Part shown: one piece after another, positions 33,711 to 41,982 of the stretch | Layout of the letters: every line of letters starts with the position of its first letter | Position numbering within the stretch: position 1 is the stretch's first letter | Notes under the pieces: generated by a model | Told to the model about the DNA's origin: nothing | Database searches by the model: none | The model's input: only the letters and a program-made list of their open reading frames with translations | Translations under genes and position numbers: made by a program | Origin: Victivallaceae bacterium | GTDB lineage: Bacteria; Verrucomicrobiota; Lentisphaeria; Victivallales; Victivallaceae | Length of the DNA stretch: 42,013 bases | Direction: 5' to 3' | Assembly: GCA_021647315.1 (NCBI GenBank) | Contig: JAKIUY010000027.1 | Span: 1 to 42,013, forward strand

Positions 33711-35054
33711 ATGTTGAAAAAATATTTTATGCTGATGTTATCTGCTTTTATGCTGTGCAGTATGGGTTTTTCCGCCGATGATGCAGCAACGGTTTCATCC
33801 CCGCCGATGAAGGTAACAGTTTCGGTTGAAGGTAAACAGTATGAACTACAGTTTAAAAATAGTGCTGTTGAAAGTGTGGTGCCGGGCACAGAGCCAGAGG
33901 GTACAGTTATTGAGGATGTATCAAGGTTGAACGAAGAATTGTATGGTGCATGGGATGTTGTCGTTGAATGGTGGGATCTAGAAAAAATTAACCTGCTGGT
34001 GCTGGTTGGCGGTATTTTTGTTACTTTGTTAGTGGCGGCACTGGTCGGATGGCTGTTCAAAGTTATCGTGATGAAGATGTTCGCTAAAAAAACGGAGAAT
34101 AAGATTGATGATATGCTTGGTGAGGCAGTTGAACCGGCGATTAGAAGTTTTGTGATCGTTTTGGGGATTACGCTTAGTGCGATGCCGATTCTACTTGATT
34201 TTCCGCCCATGGTGTTCAATGTAATTATCAGAATTGCCTTGGCCGGATTGGCAACAACGGTTGCGTGGGGTCTATTCAGGCTGATCGCAGTATTTGATTA
34301 TGCACTGCATGCTTTATCACAGAAGACCACTAACAATCTTGACGACTTGATTGTCAATTTGATTCGTAAGACGTTGAAAATTACGTTGATTACGATTGCG
34401 GTACTGTTTATCGGCCAGAGTATCCTTGGATTGAATATTACGACCCTGTTGGCTGGGGCAGGAGTGCTGGGCTTAGGAATTGCTTTTGCAGCTAAAGATA
34501 CAATTTCAAACTTTTTCGGCTCATTAATGATTATTCTTGATAAACCATTTAAGGTCGGTGACCGGATTGTTGTAGATGGTGTTGATGGAGTTGTCGAACA
34601 TGTTGGATTCCGCAGTACACGGTTGCGTACTTTACCAGGGCACCTTGTCACGGTACCGAACAGTAAAATGGCTGATAACGCAATTGAAAATATTGATGCC
34701 AGACCTTATATTAAATTGGTCAGCAACCTTACCTTGGTTTATGAAACACCAGTGGAGAAAGTTGAACGTGCGGTGGAAGTTTTACATGAAATTCTTGATA
34801 ATCATGAAGGTTTAAATGAAGAAAAACCACCGATGATAGGTTTCAATGCCTTTAATGACTGGTCACTGAATATTGTGGTGATTGTCTGGTACCACCCCGG
34901 AGACTGGGTGAAAGCCCAGACTTGGAATCACTATAATAATTTGGAGATTCTTAAACGCTTTAATGCGGAAGGACTTGAATTCGCCTTCCCAACCAATACC
35001 ACCTATTTGGCCGGTGATCCAACCCGCGAATTAGTAATTGAACAAAAAAAGTAG
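33711..35054 (+). CDS. MscS-family mechanosensitive channel
   Basis: A 447-residue protein started at ATG 33711 (GGAG 8 bases before); ATG 33705 is the alternative. A signal-like segment (YFMLMLSAFMLCSMGFSA) and a short periplasmic domain precede several membrane helices (LLVLVGGIFVTLLVAALVGW, IRIALAGLATTVAWGLFRLI). The pore helix TM3 with its glycine-alanine pattern is in LLAGAGVLGLGIAFAAKDTI, followed by FFGSLMIILDKPFKVGDRIV of the beta domain. Such channels open under osmotic downshock. Confidence 0.9.
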   Translation: MLKKYFMLMLSAFMLCSMGFSADDAATVSSPPMKVTVSVEGKQYELQFKNSAVESVVPGTEPEGTVIEDVSRLNEELYGAWDVVVEWWDLEKINLLVLVGGIFVTLLVAALVGWLFKVIVMKMFAKKTENKIDDMLGEAVEPAIRSFVIVLGITLSAMPILLDFPPMVFNVIIRIALAGLATTVAWGLFRLIAVFDYALHALSQKTTNNLDDLIVNLIRKTLKITLITIAVLFIGQSILGLNITTLLAGAGVLGLGIAFAAKDTISNFFGSLMIILDKPFKVGDRIVVDGVDGVVEHVGFRSTRLRTLPGHLVTVPNSKMADNAIENIDARPYIKLVSNLTLVYETPVEKVERAVEVLHEILDNHEGLNEEKPPMIGFNAFNDWSLNIVVIVWYHPGDWVKAQTWNHYNNLEILKRFNAEGLEFAFPTNTTYLAGDPTRELVIEQKK

Positions 35055-35073
35055 CTCAGGCGTCCCGCCTGAG
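35051..35073 (+). repeat. Palindromic AGGCGTCCCGCCT element
   Basis: CTCAGGCG, TCC, CGCCTGAG form an 8-bp hairpin at 35055-35073 right after the channel gene stop. With the preceding GTAG it is a copy of the element found twice at 18072-18129. It may double as a terminator, though no T run follows. Confidence 0.7.
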
Positions 35074-35124
35074 AATGTTGAGTATTTAAACCTAATAGGG
35101 AATTGTATTTTGAGGGAAAAGAAG

Positions 35125-35193
35125 ACCACGGAGACACCAAGACACAAAGTTTTTTTATTTTTTTCTCTGTGGCTTTGTTGTTTTGTGGTTTGC
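35125..35193. repeat. 8-bp-period dispersed repeat, inverted pair
   Basis: ACCACGGAGACACCAAGACA followed by CAAAG and a T run (35125-35157) is mirrored by TTCTCTGTGGC to TTTTGTGGTTT (about 35161-35193), giving a large imperfect inverted repeat. Similar single copies occur at 16872 and 38314. Confidence 0.6.
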
Positions 35194-35318
35194 AAACTAA
35201 AAGTTCCGGCAAAGACGGCTATTTCAAAAGTGGAAAAAAATGTTTTAAATGTTATATTTATTCCGAATTAAAAACTATTAGCTAAACAATTAATTACATA
35301 AAAATATGGAGATATAAA

Positions 35319-36515
35319 ATGAAAGTAGTAGTAGCTTATTCCGGCGGTCTTGATACCTCGGTTATTGTTAAATGGGTTAAAGAAACCTATAATGCCGAAG
35401 TGATCGGTTTTTGTGCTGATGTTGGTCAGAAAGAGGAACTTGACGGAGTCGAAGCGAAAGCTATTGCGACCGGTGCGACAAAATGTTATGTCGAAGACCT
35501 GAATGAAGAGTTTGCGCGTGATTTCATCTTCCCGATGATGCAGGCCAATGCGATTTATGAAGGCACTTATTTGCTGGGAACATCAATTGCCCGCCCGTTG
35601 ATTGGTAAACGTCTGATTGAGATTGCCCGCGCTGAAGGAGCTGACGCAATTTGTCATGGCGCGACCGGTAAAGGCAATGACCAGATTCGTTTTGAACTGA
35701 CCGCTTATGCGATGGAACCGGGGATTAAAGTTATCGCTCCATGGCGTGAATGGGAATTTAAATCACGGACTGATTTGATTGAATATGCTCAGAAATATGA
35801 TATTCCGATCACCTCAACTGCCGAAAAACCCTATAGTATGGATAGAAATCTGTTGCATATCAGTTTTGAAGGCGGTGTATTGGAAGACCCATGGAACGCG
35901 GCGCCTGAAGAGCTATCGATTATGACCTGCCCATTGAGTCAGGCGGCGGATGAATCTGAAGATGTTATTATCTCGTTTGAAAAGGGGATTCCGGTAACTG
36001 TTAATGGTGAAAAACTCTCAGCTGCAGGGATTATGGACAAACTTAATGAACTTGGTTCCCGTCACGCAGTTGGGCGGATTGATATTGTCGAAAACCGTTT
36101 TGTCGGAATGAAATCACGCGGTATTTATGAAACTCCGGGTGGAACTATTCTTCACCAGGCACATCGGGCACTTGAAACTATTACCATGGATAAAGAGGTA
36201 ATGTATACCCGTGACAGTTTTATTCCAGCCTATGCAAGAATGGTTTATAATGGCTTCTGGTATGCGCCGGAACGGGAAATGCTCCAGGTTGCAATCACTG
36301 AAAGTCAGAAGTTTGTTACCGGTGATGTCAGAGTAAAACTGTTCAAGGGTGCTTGTCATGTTACCGGACGCCGTTCACCATACAGTATTTACAGTGAAGA
36401 GATCTGTACTTTTGAAGAAGAAGATGTTTATGATCAGCATGATGCGGAAGGGTTCATCAAACTGAATGCCCTGCGTCTCAGAATGCTGGCTGACAGTAAT
36501 CAGAAAAGGTATTAA
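35319..36515 (+). CDS. argG: Argininosuccinate synthase
   Basis: A 398-residue enzyme of the normal family length that joins citrulline and aspartate with ATP to make argininosuccinate in arginine synthesis. The ATP-binding P-loop AYSGGLDTS is at 5-13. [34 protein letters not shown] and [18 protein letters not shown] are diagnostic segments. GGAG precedes the ATG. No argH is adjacent, so regulation with the rest of the pathway is not visible here. Confidence 0.96.
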   Translation: MKVVVAYSGGLDTSVIVKWVKETYNAEVIGFCADVGQKEELDGVEAKAIATGATKCYVEDLNEEFARDFIFPMMQANAIYEGTYLLGTSIARPLIGKRLIEIARAEGADAICHGATGKGNDQIRFELTAYAMEPGIKVIAPWREWEFKSRTDLIEYAQKYDIPITSTAEKPYSMDRNLLHISFEGGVLEDPWNAAPEELSIMTCPLSQAADESEDVIISFEKGIPVTVNGEKLSAAGIMDKLNELGSRHAVGRIDIVENRFVGMKSRGIYETPGGTILHQAHRALETITMDKEVMYTRDSFIPAYARMVYNGFWYAPEREMLQVAITESQKFVTGDVRVKLFKGACHVTGRRSPYSIYSEEICTFEEEDVYDQHDAEGFIKLNALRLRMLADSNQKRY

Positions 36516-36517
36516 AA

Positions 36518-36573
36518 CTTGGTGCTGGGTGCTGGTGCTTGGGCTTGAAACTGCAAGCTTCTAGCTTCTAACT
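36518..36573. repeat. Eight-unit degenerate heptad array after argG
   Basis: Eight 7-base units in phase: ACTTGGT, GCTGGGT, GCTGGTG, CTTGGGC, TTGAAAC, TGCAAGC, TTCTAGC, TTCTAAC, starting 2 bases after the argG stop. It shows the same passage from an ACTTGG type to a TTCTAAC type as the array at 32645, though with different units. Confidence 0.75.
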
Positions 36574-36590
36574 GAGAAAATGGAATTACT

Positions 36591-37059
36591 GTGTTAATTG
36601 TTTTTATATGTACTGGCAATATATGTCGAAGTGCAATGGCGGAAGCCATTGCGCGACAGCTTATTGAAGAACAGGGGGCTTGATCTCAAAGTTTCGTCAA
36701 TGGGAGTCGAAGCTTTGGTTGATTGTCCGGCTGCTGATAATGCAATTGCGGCTTTGGCTGAACTTAATATTGATTTCAGTTTACACCGGGCGCGATACCT
36801 TATTCCAGGTGAACTTTCAGATGCAGAACTTATTTTTTGTATGGATCGTTATCATCTTAGTTTCATTAAAGGAATGTTTCCACAACTGGGCTATAAATGT
36901 TTGCTGTTGACAGACTACCCGAAATCAAGGTGGGTGAAGAGAGATATTGCCGATCCATACCGGCAGGATTTGGATAAATTCAGAAAAAGCCGGGATATAA
37001 TTTTAGACAATGTAACTCGGATATTAGCGGAGTTTACGGTTTTTAGTTCAAGTGACTAA
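36591..37059 (+). pseudogene. Low-molecular-weight protein tyrosine phosphatase, frameshifted
   Basis: From GTG 36591 the frame gives the active-site loop FICTGNICRSAMAEAIARQL, the CX5RS signature of the family, then stops at 36681. Removing one G from the GGGGG run at 36674-36678 lets the frame continue LDLKVSSMGVEALVDCPAAD, LIFCMDRYHLSFIKGMFP and the C-terminal DIADPYRQDLDKF with the catalytic-type DP. The complete protein would be about 155 residues, the family size. It may be a recent pseudogene or a sequencing error. A shifted start at 36598 cannot yield an active enzyme because it lacks the Cys loop. Confidence 0.85.
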
Positions 37060-37168
37060 AGCACCAAGCCCATTTCACTCTCAAGTTTAAATTCAGAATT
37101 CCTGACTTGCAAGAATTAGAGATGGCACCAAAACAGTTCGCGACCCGAGGTGTCCTCCCGCCAAAATC

Positions 37169-37456
37169 TTATCCGTTCTTCTTTGCTCCTTTTATTTCTT
37201 CGCCTTTTACAATATCTCTGTAAAGCGCAGCCATTAATTGACGTGCCATAGCAACGATTGCCGTTTTTCTTTGCCGTCCTTTCTGTTTTAGCAGCTTCGA
37301 CCATCTTTTTGTTATTTCAGAATCCGGCTGCCAGTGATACCACAGCCAGGCTAATTGAATTGCTAATCGGCGTAACTCAGTATTTCCTTGATCAATTCCT
37401 ACGGTAAGGTGGTTTGACAGTTGACTTTCATACGTAATTGCGTTAATGTTTAACAA
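37169..37456 (-). pseudogene. IS110-family transposase C-terminal relic
   Basis: A 95-residue frame with the IS110/IS1111 end pattern: GIDQGNTELRRLAIQLAWLW, YHWQPDSEITKRW and TAIVAMARQLMAALYRDIVK. The N-terminal RuvC-like half is missing. The stretch 37060-37168 before it may be the element's own 3' end (GGGAGGACACCTCGGGTCGC on the minus strand); nothing else is seen there. Confidence 0.75.
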
Positions 37457-37582
37457 TATGAGCTTTTCCTTTGTTTTGTAAGTTAATAAATTAAAATGAA
37501 AAAATATAACTTTGGGAATACTTTTTGCAAAGTGACAACCCGCTAAATAAAACGGGACTAGCTCATGTTATCTACATTCAAG

Positions 37583-37607
37583 GTGGGAGCAGCCGCCCGG
37601 CGGCGAA
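37583..37607. repeat. REP-like hairpin element
   Basis: GTGGGAGC, AGCCGCC, CGGCGGCGAA: GCCGCC / GGCGGC pairs. It shares its outer parts with 19807-19832. Apart from this, 37457-37675 contains no recognisable gene. Confidence 0.5.
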
Positions 37608-37675
37608 TAAAGGTGTCAATTTCGAAGATTGTAACTAAAATATAACCCGGACGAATAGTCATCTGTGGAGAGATA

Positions 37676-38164
37676 ATGCATAGTCTAACTATAACTGAAT
37701 TTATTGTTAACGGTAAAGTTACTTCACCGAAAGAGTTACGGAAGATCGTAACTGCAATGGGCGATGCGGATATTATCGCAGTTAAGGGTGGTTATATCTT
37801 TAATGTCTCATTTCAGGATACTACAATGATAATAGGTATAATGCCCTATTTAATCCACGGCCAACGCACTCGGCATTATGATATAAAAATGCCGGAAGAC
37901 CGTTATATGATGATTGGATTTATTAATTCAAACGGTACGCTGGATCTGCTGTTCAAGGTCAGCCGGGCTGAATACAAAGCAGGCTTGAGCGACGAAACAA
38001 AACAGCACTATGCGGACAGATGCATCGCTTTTGCCGCTATTATGCATGAATATGGATTACCGGAGGATTGCGTAATCAACCAGGTGACTGTCGCCATTAT
38101 GGCTGAAATAGGGCTTACTTTAACTGCTCCAACCCTGCAAGCGCTGGCAACTTGTCAAAATTAA
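37676..38164 (+). CDS. Hypothetical protein, 162 aa
   Basis: GGAG 5 bases before the ATG and a balanced soluble sequence support a real gene. Segments: ITEFIVNGKVTSPKELRKIV, then GGYIFNVSFQDTTMIIGIMP, EDRYMMIGFINSNGTLDLLF and a helical C-terminus with CIAFAAIMHEYGLPEDC. Beta-rich first half, helical second half. I do not recognise a family; it is isolated between an IS relic and a convergent glycosidase gene. Confidence 0.55.
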   Translation: MHSLTITEFIVNGKVTSPKELRKIVTAMGDADIIAVKGGYIFNVSFQDTTMIIGIMPYLIHGQRTRHYDIKMPEDRYMMIGFINSNGTLDLLFKVSRAEYKAGLSDETKQHYADRCIAFAAIMHEYGLPEDCVINQVTVAIMAEIGLTLTAPTLQALATCQN

Positions 38165-38313
38165 AATCAATGAGGCAATTTCAAAACTCTCCATGGTAGA
38201 TTTTTAATTTTGAACGGCATTTTCTGATTCGCAGATATTCGGTTTTATCCTGTAAAAAGCAGAAGAAATAACAAAAATAGCATAAATTAGCGGTAAAGTG
38301 CAACCAATTTCTT

Positions 38314-38346
38314 CCACCACGAAGCAAAGAAGAACATAAAGGTTTT
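38314..38346. repeat. 8-bp-type dispersed repeat, copy 3
   Basis: CCACCACGAAGCAAAGAAGA followed by ACATAAAGGTTTTC, related to the repeats at 16872 and 35125. It lies between two convergent genes. A weak inverted repeat (TTTCAAAGCCG / CCGGTTTTGAAA) at 38344-38373 follows and may terminate transcription. Confidence 0.45.
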
Positions 38347-38391
38347 CAAAGCCGACGTCAGCCGGTTTTGAAATTGTCTCCATAACTTAAA

Positions 38392-39699
38392 TTATGCACG
38401 CTTTAAATCGGTACGAACAATCAGCACCCAGTCATTTTCGCTGTCCGGCGGCGTCAGAGTGCCAGACATTATAATTCCATCACGAGGATTAAACCAGCTG
38501 ACTGAACTGTTTTCAGACGCATTAACATTGATAAGCAGTTCAGCCTGGCCTCCTATCGGGAAGTAGACCATAATTACTGATCTATCAGGCGTAGCCATAC
38601 AGGTAACAAAAGTTTCTGGCTGGTTCGCTGCTTGTCTTATTAGCTCCTGAGCCGGGAACAACTCAGTCCAGGGCAGAGATTCAAACAGCTGGCGAATATA
38701 ACCCATCTGGGTGGCTCCAGGCAGGTCAAGTGCGTCATTCCAGATCATTGCGACACCGTTGCCGGGATGTCCAACAGGGGTGGCGCCGGGTTCTAGATGC
38801 CAACTCCAGACACCGTGACCGCCATAGGTAATGCCGGCAACCGGAGTGATCATCAGACTCCAAAAAACTGAACGGCGGACGACATAATCACTGAGCGGCA
38901 TACCACTTTTATAGCCTTTAATGCCTTCATACGGCGGTTCAAGATTAATTGCCGGACGGGTTATTTTCATGCGTTTACCGTAATCGGCAACCGGTCCATG
39001 ATGTAACCAGGAAAAAGTTGTTTTACTGTCACCATGACCGCTCTGGTAGCTCAGGACAGTCAGCCATGCTTCATCTTCCCAAGTGGTCCACGGCCAGTTT
39101 TCGCCAACAGGATGTGTGGTTATCGGGATATGCTTATTGTCAGCAAAAACCTTGCGACCAATACGTTTCCACATTGCCGCCTCTTCCGGTGTATAATGAT
39201 TATCACCGGCTAGGATCCACATTACTTCAGTATCCCGATAACGTTCAACCTCGAATTTAACCAGTTCCAGTAGATTGCTTTCATTCAATTCACGTCCAAT
39301 ATCGCCTGTGGTATGAGCCCAGCAAAGTACAGGCACAGCCAACAGACCAGCGGCATTTATTGCCGTCAGACGTTGATCCATACGCAGGTAAAACTCTTCA
39401 TTCACGGCGAAATGACCGTTCCGGCAGGTATAGGCGATACGGTCTTCAGCGTCCGTTGGCGCAGAGCGCCACGGCGAAGCCATATTGAATTGAATGGCAG
39501 TAAAACCTTTCCTTTTGCGATCCAGCAGGTACTGTTCCCACTCCGCTTTCGTGCTCAGTGCCGGACCTGTCCAGCAGGTATCGGCGAGAAAGAAAAACGG
39601 AGTACCGTCGGCATGTTCTAGATGGGTTTTGGCTGGTGCCACCAGAACAGAGCCGTGTTGTTTAAACGGATTAACGATTGAATTAAAAATATCAGACAT
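38392..39699 (-). CDS. DUF4038-type glycoside hydrolase (apiosidase-like)
   Basis: A 435-residue TIM-barrel protein. Diagnostic features of the DUF4038 family: DGTPFFFLADTCWTGP near the N-terminus, AEWEQYLLDRKRKGFTAIQF, TEVMWILAGDN in the middle, ITRPAINLEPPYEG with a likely catalytic Glu, and GITYGGHGVWSWH. The C-terminal ~90 residues form a beta domain (RSVIMVYFPIGGQAELLINV) like the putative collagen-binding-type domain common in these enzymes. GH140 apiosidase belongs to this family; the actual substrate is unknown. No signal peptide is seen, so it may act in the cytoplasm. AAGGAG precedes the ATG. Confidence 0.82.
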   Translation of the reverse strand: MSDIFNSIVNPFKQHGSVLVAPAKTHLEHADGTPFFFLADTCWTGPALSTKAEWEQYLLDRKRKGFTAIQFNMASPWRSAPTDAEDRIAYTCRNGHFAVNEEFYLRMDQRLTAINAAGLLAVPVLCWAHTTGDIGRELNESNLLELVKFEVERYRDTEVMWILAGDNHYTPEEAAMWKRIGRKVFADNKHIPITTHPVGENWPWTTWEDEAWLTVLSYQSGHGDSKTTFSWLHHGPVADYGKRMKITRPAINLEPPYEGIKGYKSGMPLSDYVVRRSVFWSLMITPVAGITYGGHGVWSWHLEPGATPVGHPGNGVAMIWNDALDLPGATQMGYIRQLFESLPWTELFPAQELIRQAANQPETFVTCMATPDRSVIMVYFPIGGQAELLINVNASENSSVSWFNPRDGIIMSGTLTPPDSENDWVLIVRTDLKRA

Positions 39700-39734
39700 A
39701 ACTTCTCCTTATAATATCTCAGGTTTATTTTATA

Positions 39735-39764
39735 ATATTTCACATTGTATTTTTGATATTTCAC
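39735..39764 (-). promoter_or_regulatory. Direct repeat GTGAAATAT, 21-bp spacing, before the glycosidase gene
   Basis: On the minus strand two exact GTGAAATAT copies (+ strand ATATTTCAC at 39735-39743 and 39756-39764) are 21 bases apart, two helical turns, 35-65 bases before the start codon. That geometry fits tandem half-sites of an AraC-type activator, though no regulator is adjacent. The 273-bp gap has no gene. Confidence 0.4.
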
Positions 39765-39972
39765 CAATTATCCGTTCTCTTTTAATCACAATATACCTTA
39801 TTTTACTTAAAGTTGCAAGTATAAGTGTGTGAGTTGCGTAAGGGCTTTGTTTGCAAGTAGTTCAGTTTTTTAGTAAAGCCCCTGCAAAGTGAACTGTTTA
39901 ATAAAGTGAAATATATGAGAACCAAATGATTTATGCAAATTATGTGCTTAGAGTTGCACGATTCAGGTGACA

Positions 39973-41865
39973 TCATAATTGATCTTTTTGACTGCACTTG
40001 GCATGGTAAATCACCAGTTTTATTTCGCCTGATATTGTAGATTTGCGATATCGCAGCCAGATTCGTCTAAGTTTTTTTTGCTGCCAGACCTCCTCCAAGA
40101 TTTTATCTTCCAGAAGAACATCTTCAATTTCAGCATCAACGACCGTTGGATCGTATTCTATTATGACAGTTGTGTCATCGCCGATCAAAGCGATTTTTCC
40201 TGCCGTCAGTTGTTTAGCTTGTGAAGCAATATAAAGTGGAATAAGCAGTTCTGTTTTTTCTCCGGAAAATTCGAATTTGTCGCTTATTTCAATTCTGCTT
40301 TCACTTCGGTTAAAAATCATCTCTCGCCGTAATTTTTTCAGGTCGCATTTGTCAGGATAGGCTGTATCAATATCCATAGCAAGCGAGGTACAGTTGTGAT
40401 TATCGGTAAAAGTTACATTAGTTGCTCCATACTCTCCGCCGGGAAGCTGTTCGCAGTCATTTATGAGCGGGACATTATGTCCTTTTGACCTAGTCCAGAG
40501 AATATCATATCTGGCACTGTAAAAAGTTTGCCGCGTATATTCGCCTTTCCCCATATCAATGATAAATGGAGCCCCATTACAAAAGATAGAAAATACTCCC
40601 ACATCGCAATGATTGTGGCTGAGGCCATTATGTCCACCGACGGCTCCCAGAACCATTCCTTTCCCGGGAATTGAGCATTCTCTTGCCACCAACAGTTGAA
40701 TCTCCGGTAACCATTTTGTCAAATCGGGCGAGTAGGTTGCACTATTCTCATCTTCGGCGACCCAGGCAAATGTCCGCAGGAGATATATTATATTCTTCGA
40801 TATTTGATCGTTGCCGCTGAATGCAGCAGGTAGCTGTTTTATTGCCAGACTTTGAAGCGATTCGTCATGTAAGAGTGAACCATACCTATAAATTATCGGA
40901 GCCAGATGAGAGCTGCGCGCCACGGTGTCGCCAAAAGCAAGAAAGTATTCATTATCGATGTTCACCCTTTCGGCAAAGTTGCCCATTGCTTTTATTAGTG
41001 GCGCATCAAAAACATTAACCTTGCCGCCACTTCGTGAATATAGCATTTCAAGAAATATTAAAAGATTGCCAGCGGCAACATGCCAGTACATTGCTCCTTC
41101 CAGGCATGTTCCGTCTTCAGGCTGATTATCAATGAAACGATCCATCACCGTCATCATCTTTATAAATATGTTGACGAGGCGTTCATGGTCATCAATGGTA
41201 TACATTGCCGCGCCAATAACATTGGTGGTGCACCAGGCTGACCAGTTGTTATATCCTTTAAACCAGCTGTAGTCATCACTTTGTTCTACTTCAGAGATAA
41301 TCCTTCGGTCTATTTCACTTTTGACCCATGCTTCAAGTTCAGGTGCGGTGCTATTGAGTTTATCTTTTAATAAAAAGAGCACTTCGCCAAGAATAAATGC
41401 GGTTTGACTGGCAAAAAGATCGACGACATCCGGGGCATTCTGTGGTAACGATGGAAACGATTTTGATAACATGCCCGAATGAGCAGGCAGACACCAGCTT
41501 GGTTCACTGATAATTGACCAGATACCGTTAATTATCTCATCAATAAACTTACCTTTATATTCAAGACATTCGGCCATAACAAGAGCGGATAAACGGTTTC
41601 TTCTTGTAAAATAGGGCTGCTGATATTTATCACGGTTGCCAGTACGGGCATAGGCCATATAATCTTCCGCCAGAAGTTCAGGCCAAGGCTGACTAAGTGC
41701 GTTCTCAGCCTGTTCCGTTATTTGCCGTTGTATGGCCGATAAATGTTTATTGGTTTTTATTTTTTCCCACGCTGGACGATCGCTAGCAGCCGGAAAAGGG
41801 TACCATTTATCTTGCGGCAATATTGCTTTAAGCAAAAAATCGCGGTTATATTTATCAGTTAACAT
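39973..41865 (-). CDS. Heparinase II/III-family protein
   Basis: A 630-residue protein with an N-terminal alpha/alpha-toroid (YSWFKGYNNWSAWCTTNVIG, with the Asn-Trp-rich pocket typical of the family) and a C-terminal beta-sandwich containing GAVGGHNGLSHNHCDVGVFS, whose His and Asn residues are typical of heparinase II/III lyases, and RSKGHNVPLINDCEQ. No signal peptide. It should cleave a uronic-acid-containing polysaccharide or its oligomers by beta-elimination; substrate unknown. AGGAG 8 bases before the ATG. It is followed in the same direction by the DUF4038 glycosidase, so both likely process one imported glycan. Confidence 0.85.
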   Translation of the reverse strand: MLTDKYNRDFLLKAILPQDKWYPFPAASDRPAWEKIKTNKHLSAIQRQITEQAENALSQPWPELLAEDYMAYARTGNRDKYQQPYFTRRNRLSALVMAECLEYKGKFIDEIINGIWSIISEPSWCLPAHSGMLSKSFPSLPQNAPDVVDLFASQTAFILGEVLFLLKDKLNSTAPELEAWVKSEIDRRIISEVEQSDDYSWFKGYNNWSAWCTTNVIGAAMYTIDDHERLVNIFIKMMTVMDRFIDNQPEDGTCLEGAMYWHVAAGNLLIFLEMLYSRSGGKVNVFDAPLIKAMGNFAERVNIDNEYFLAFGDTVARSSHLAPIIYRYGSLLHDESLQSLAIKQLPAAFSGNDQISKNIIYLLRTFAWVAEDENSATYSPDLTKWLPEIQLLVARECSIPGKGMVLGAVGGHNGLSHNHCDVGVFSIFCNGAPFIIDMGKGEYTRQTFYSARYDILWTRSKGHNVPLINDCEQLPGGEYGATNVTFTDNHNCTSLAMDIDTAYPDKCDLKKLRREMIFNRSESRIEISDKFEFSGEKTELLIPLYIASQAKQLTAGKIALIGDDTTVIIEYDPTVVDAEIEDVLLEDKILEEVWQQKKLRRIWLRYRKSTISGEIKLVIYHAKCSQKDQL

Positions 41866-41889
41866 TTTTCATCTCCTGAATTGTCAATT

Positions 41890-41924
41890 GGTTCTGTCAA
41901 CCCTTACCTATGGTTACAGACCTG
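41890..41924 (+). repeat. 35-bp exact repeat of 26887-26921 (IS end)
   Basis: Identical over 35 bases to the left end of the decayed element at 26887, starting GGTTCTGTCAACCCTTACCT and ending TTACAGACCTG. Sequence beyond diverges at once. AACC / GGTT and CTGT / ACAG inside can pair as an imperfect hairpin. It lies 25 bases upstream of the heparinase-like gene start. Confidence 0.9.
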
Positions 41925-41941
41925 TTTTCTTACTTAAAATC

Positions 41942-41982
41942 AACAAAAAAACGAGAAAAAAGCTTCTCCCCCCTTTTTTGTT
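41942..41982. repeat. Inverted repeat near the window end
   Basis: AACAAAAAA (41942-41950) pairs with TTTTTTGTT (41974-41982), and GAGAA with TTCTC inside. It may be a bidirectional terminator or part of the element begun at 41890. Nothing else is recognised up to 42013. Confidence 0.5.

Noticed and set aside
33635..34219. 194-aa open frame on the minus strand
   Set aside because: It is the antisense shadow of the MscS gene; Ser/Thr-rich composition, no ribosome binding site, no recognisable domain.
36591..36690. Programmed frameshift in the phosphatase gene
   Set aside because: A +1 shift would be needed, and no stalling codon, internal Shine-Dalgarno-like site or known context is visible. 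An extra base in a G run is simpler.
38176..38376. 12-bp inverted repeat CAATTTCAAAAC / GTTTTGAAATTG around the convergent gap
   Set aside because: Arms are 177 bp apart and AT-rich; no gene or element lies between them apart from a dispersed repeat, so chance or an old repeat is likely.
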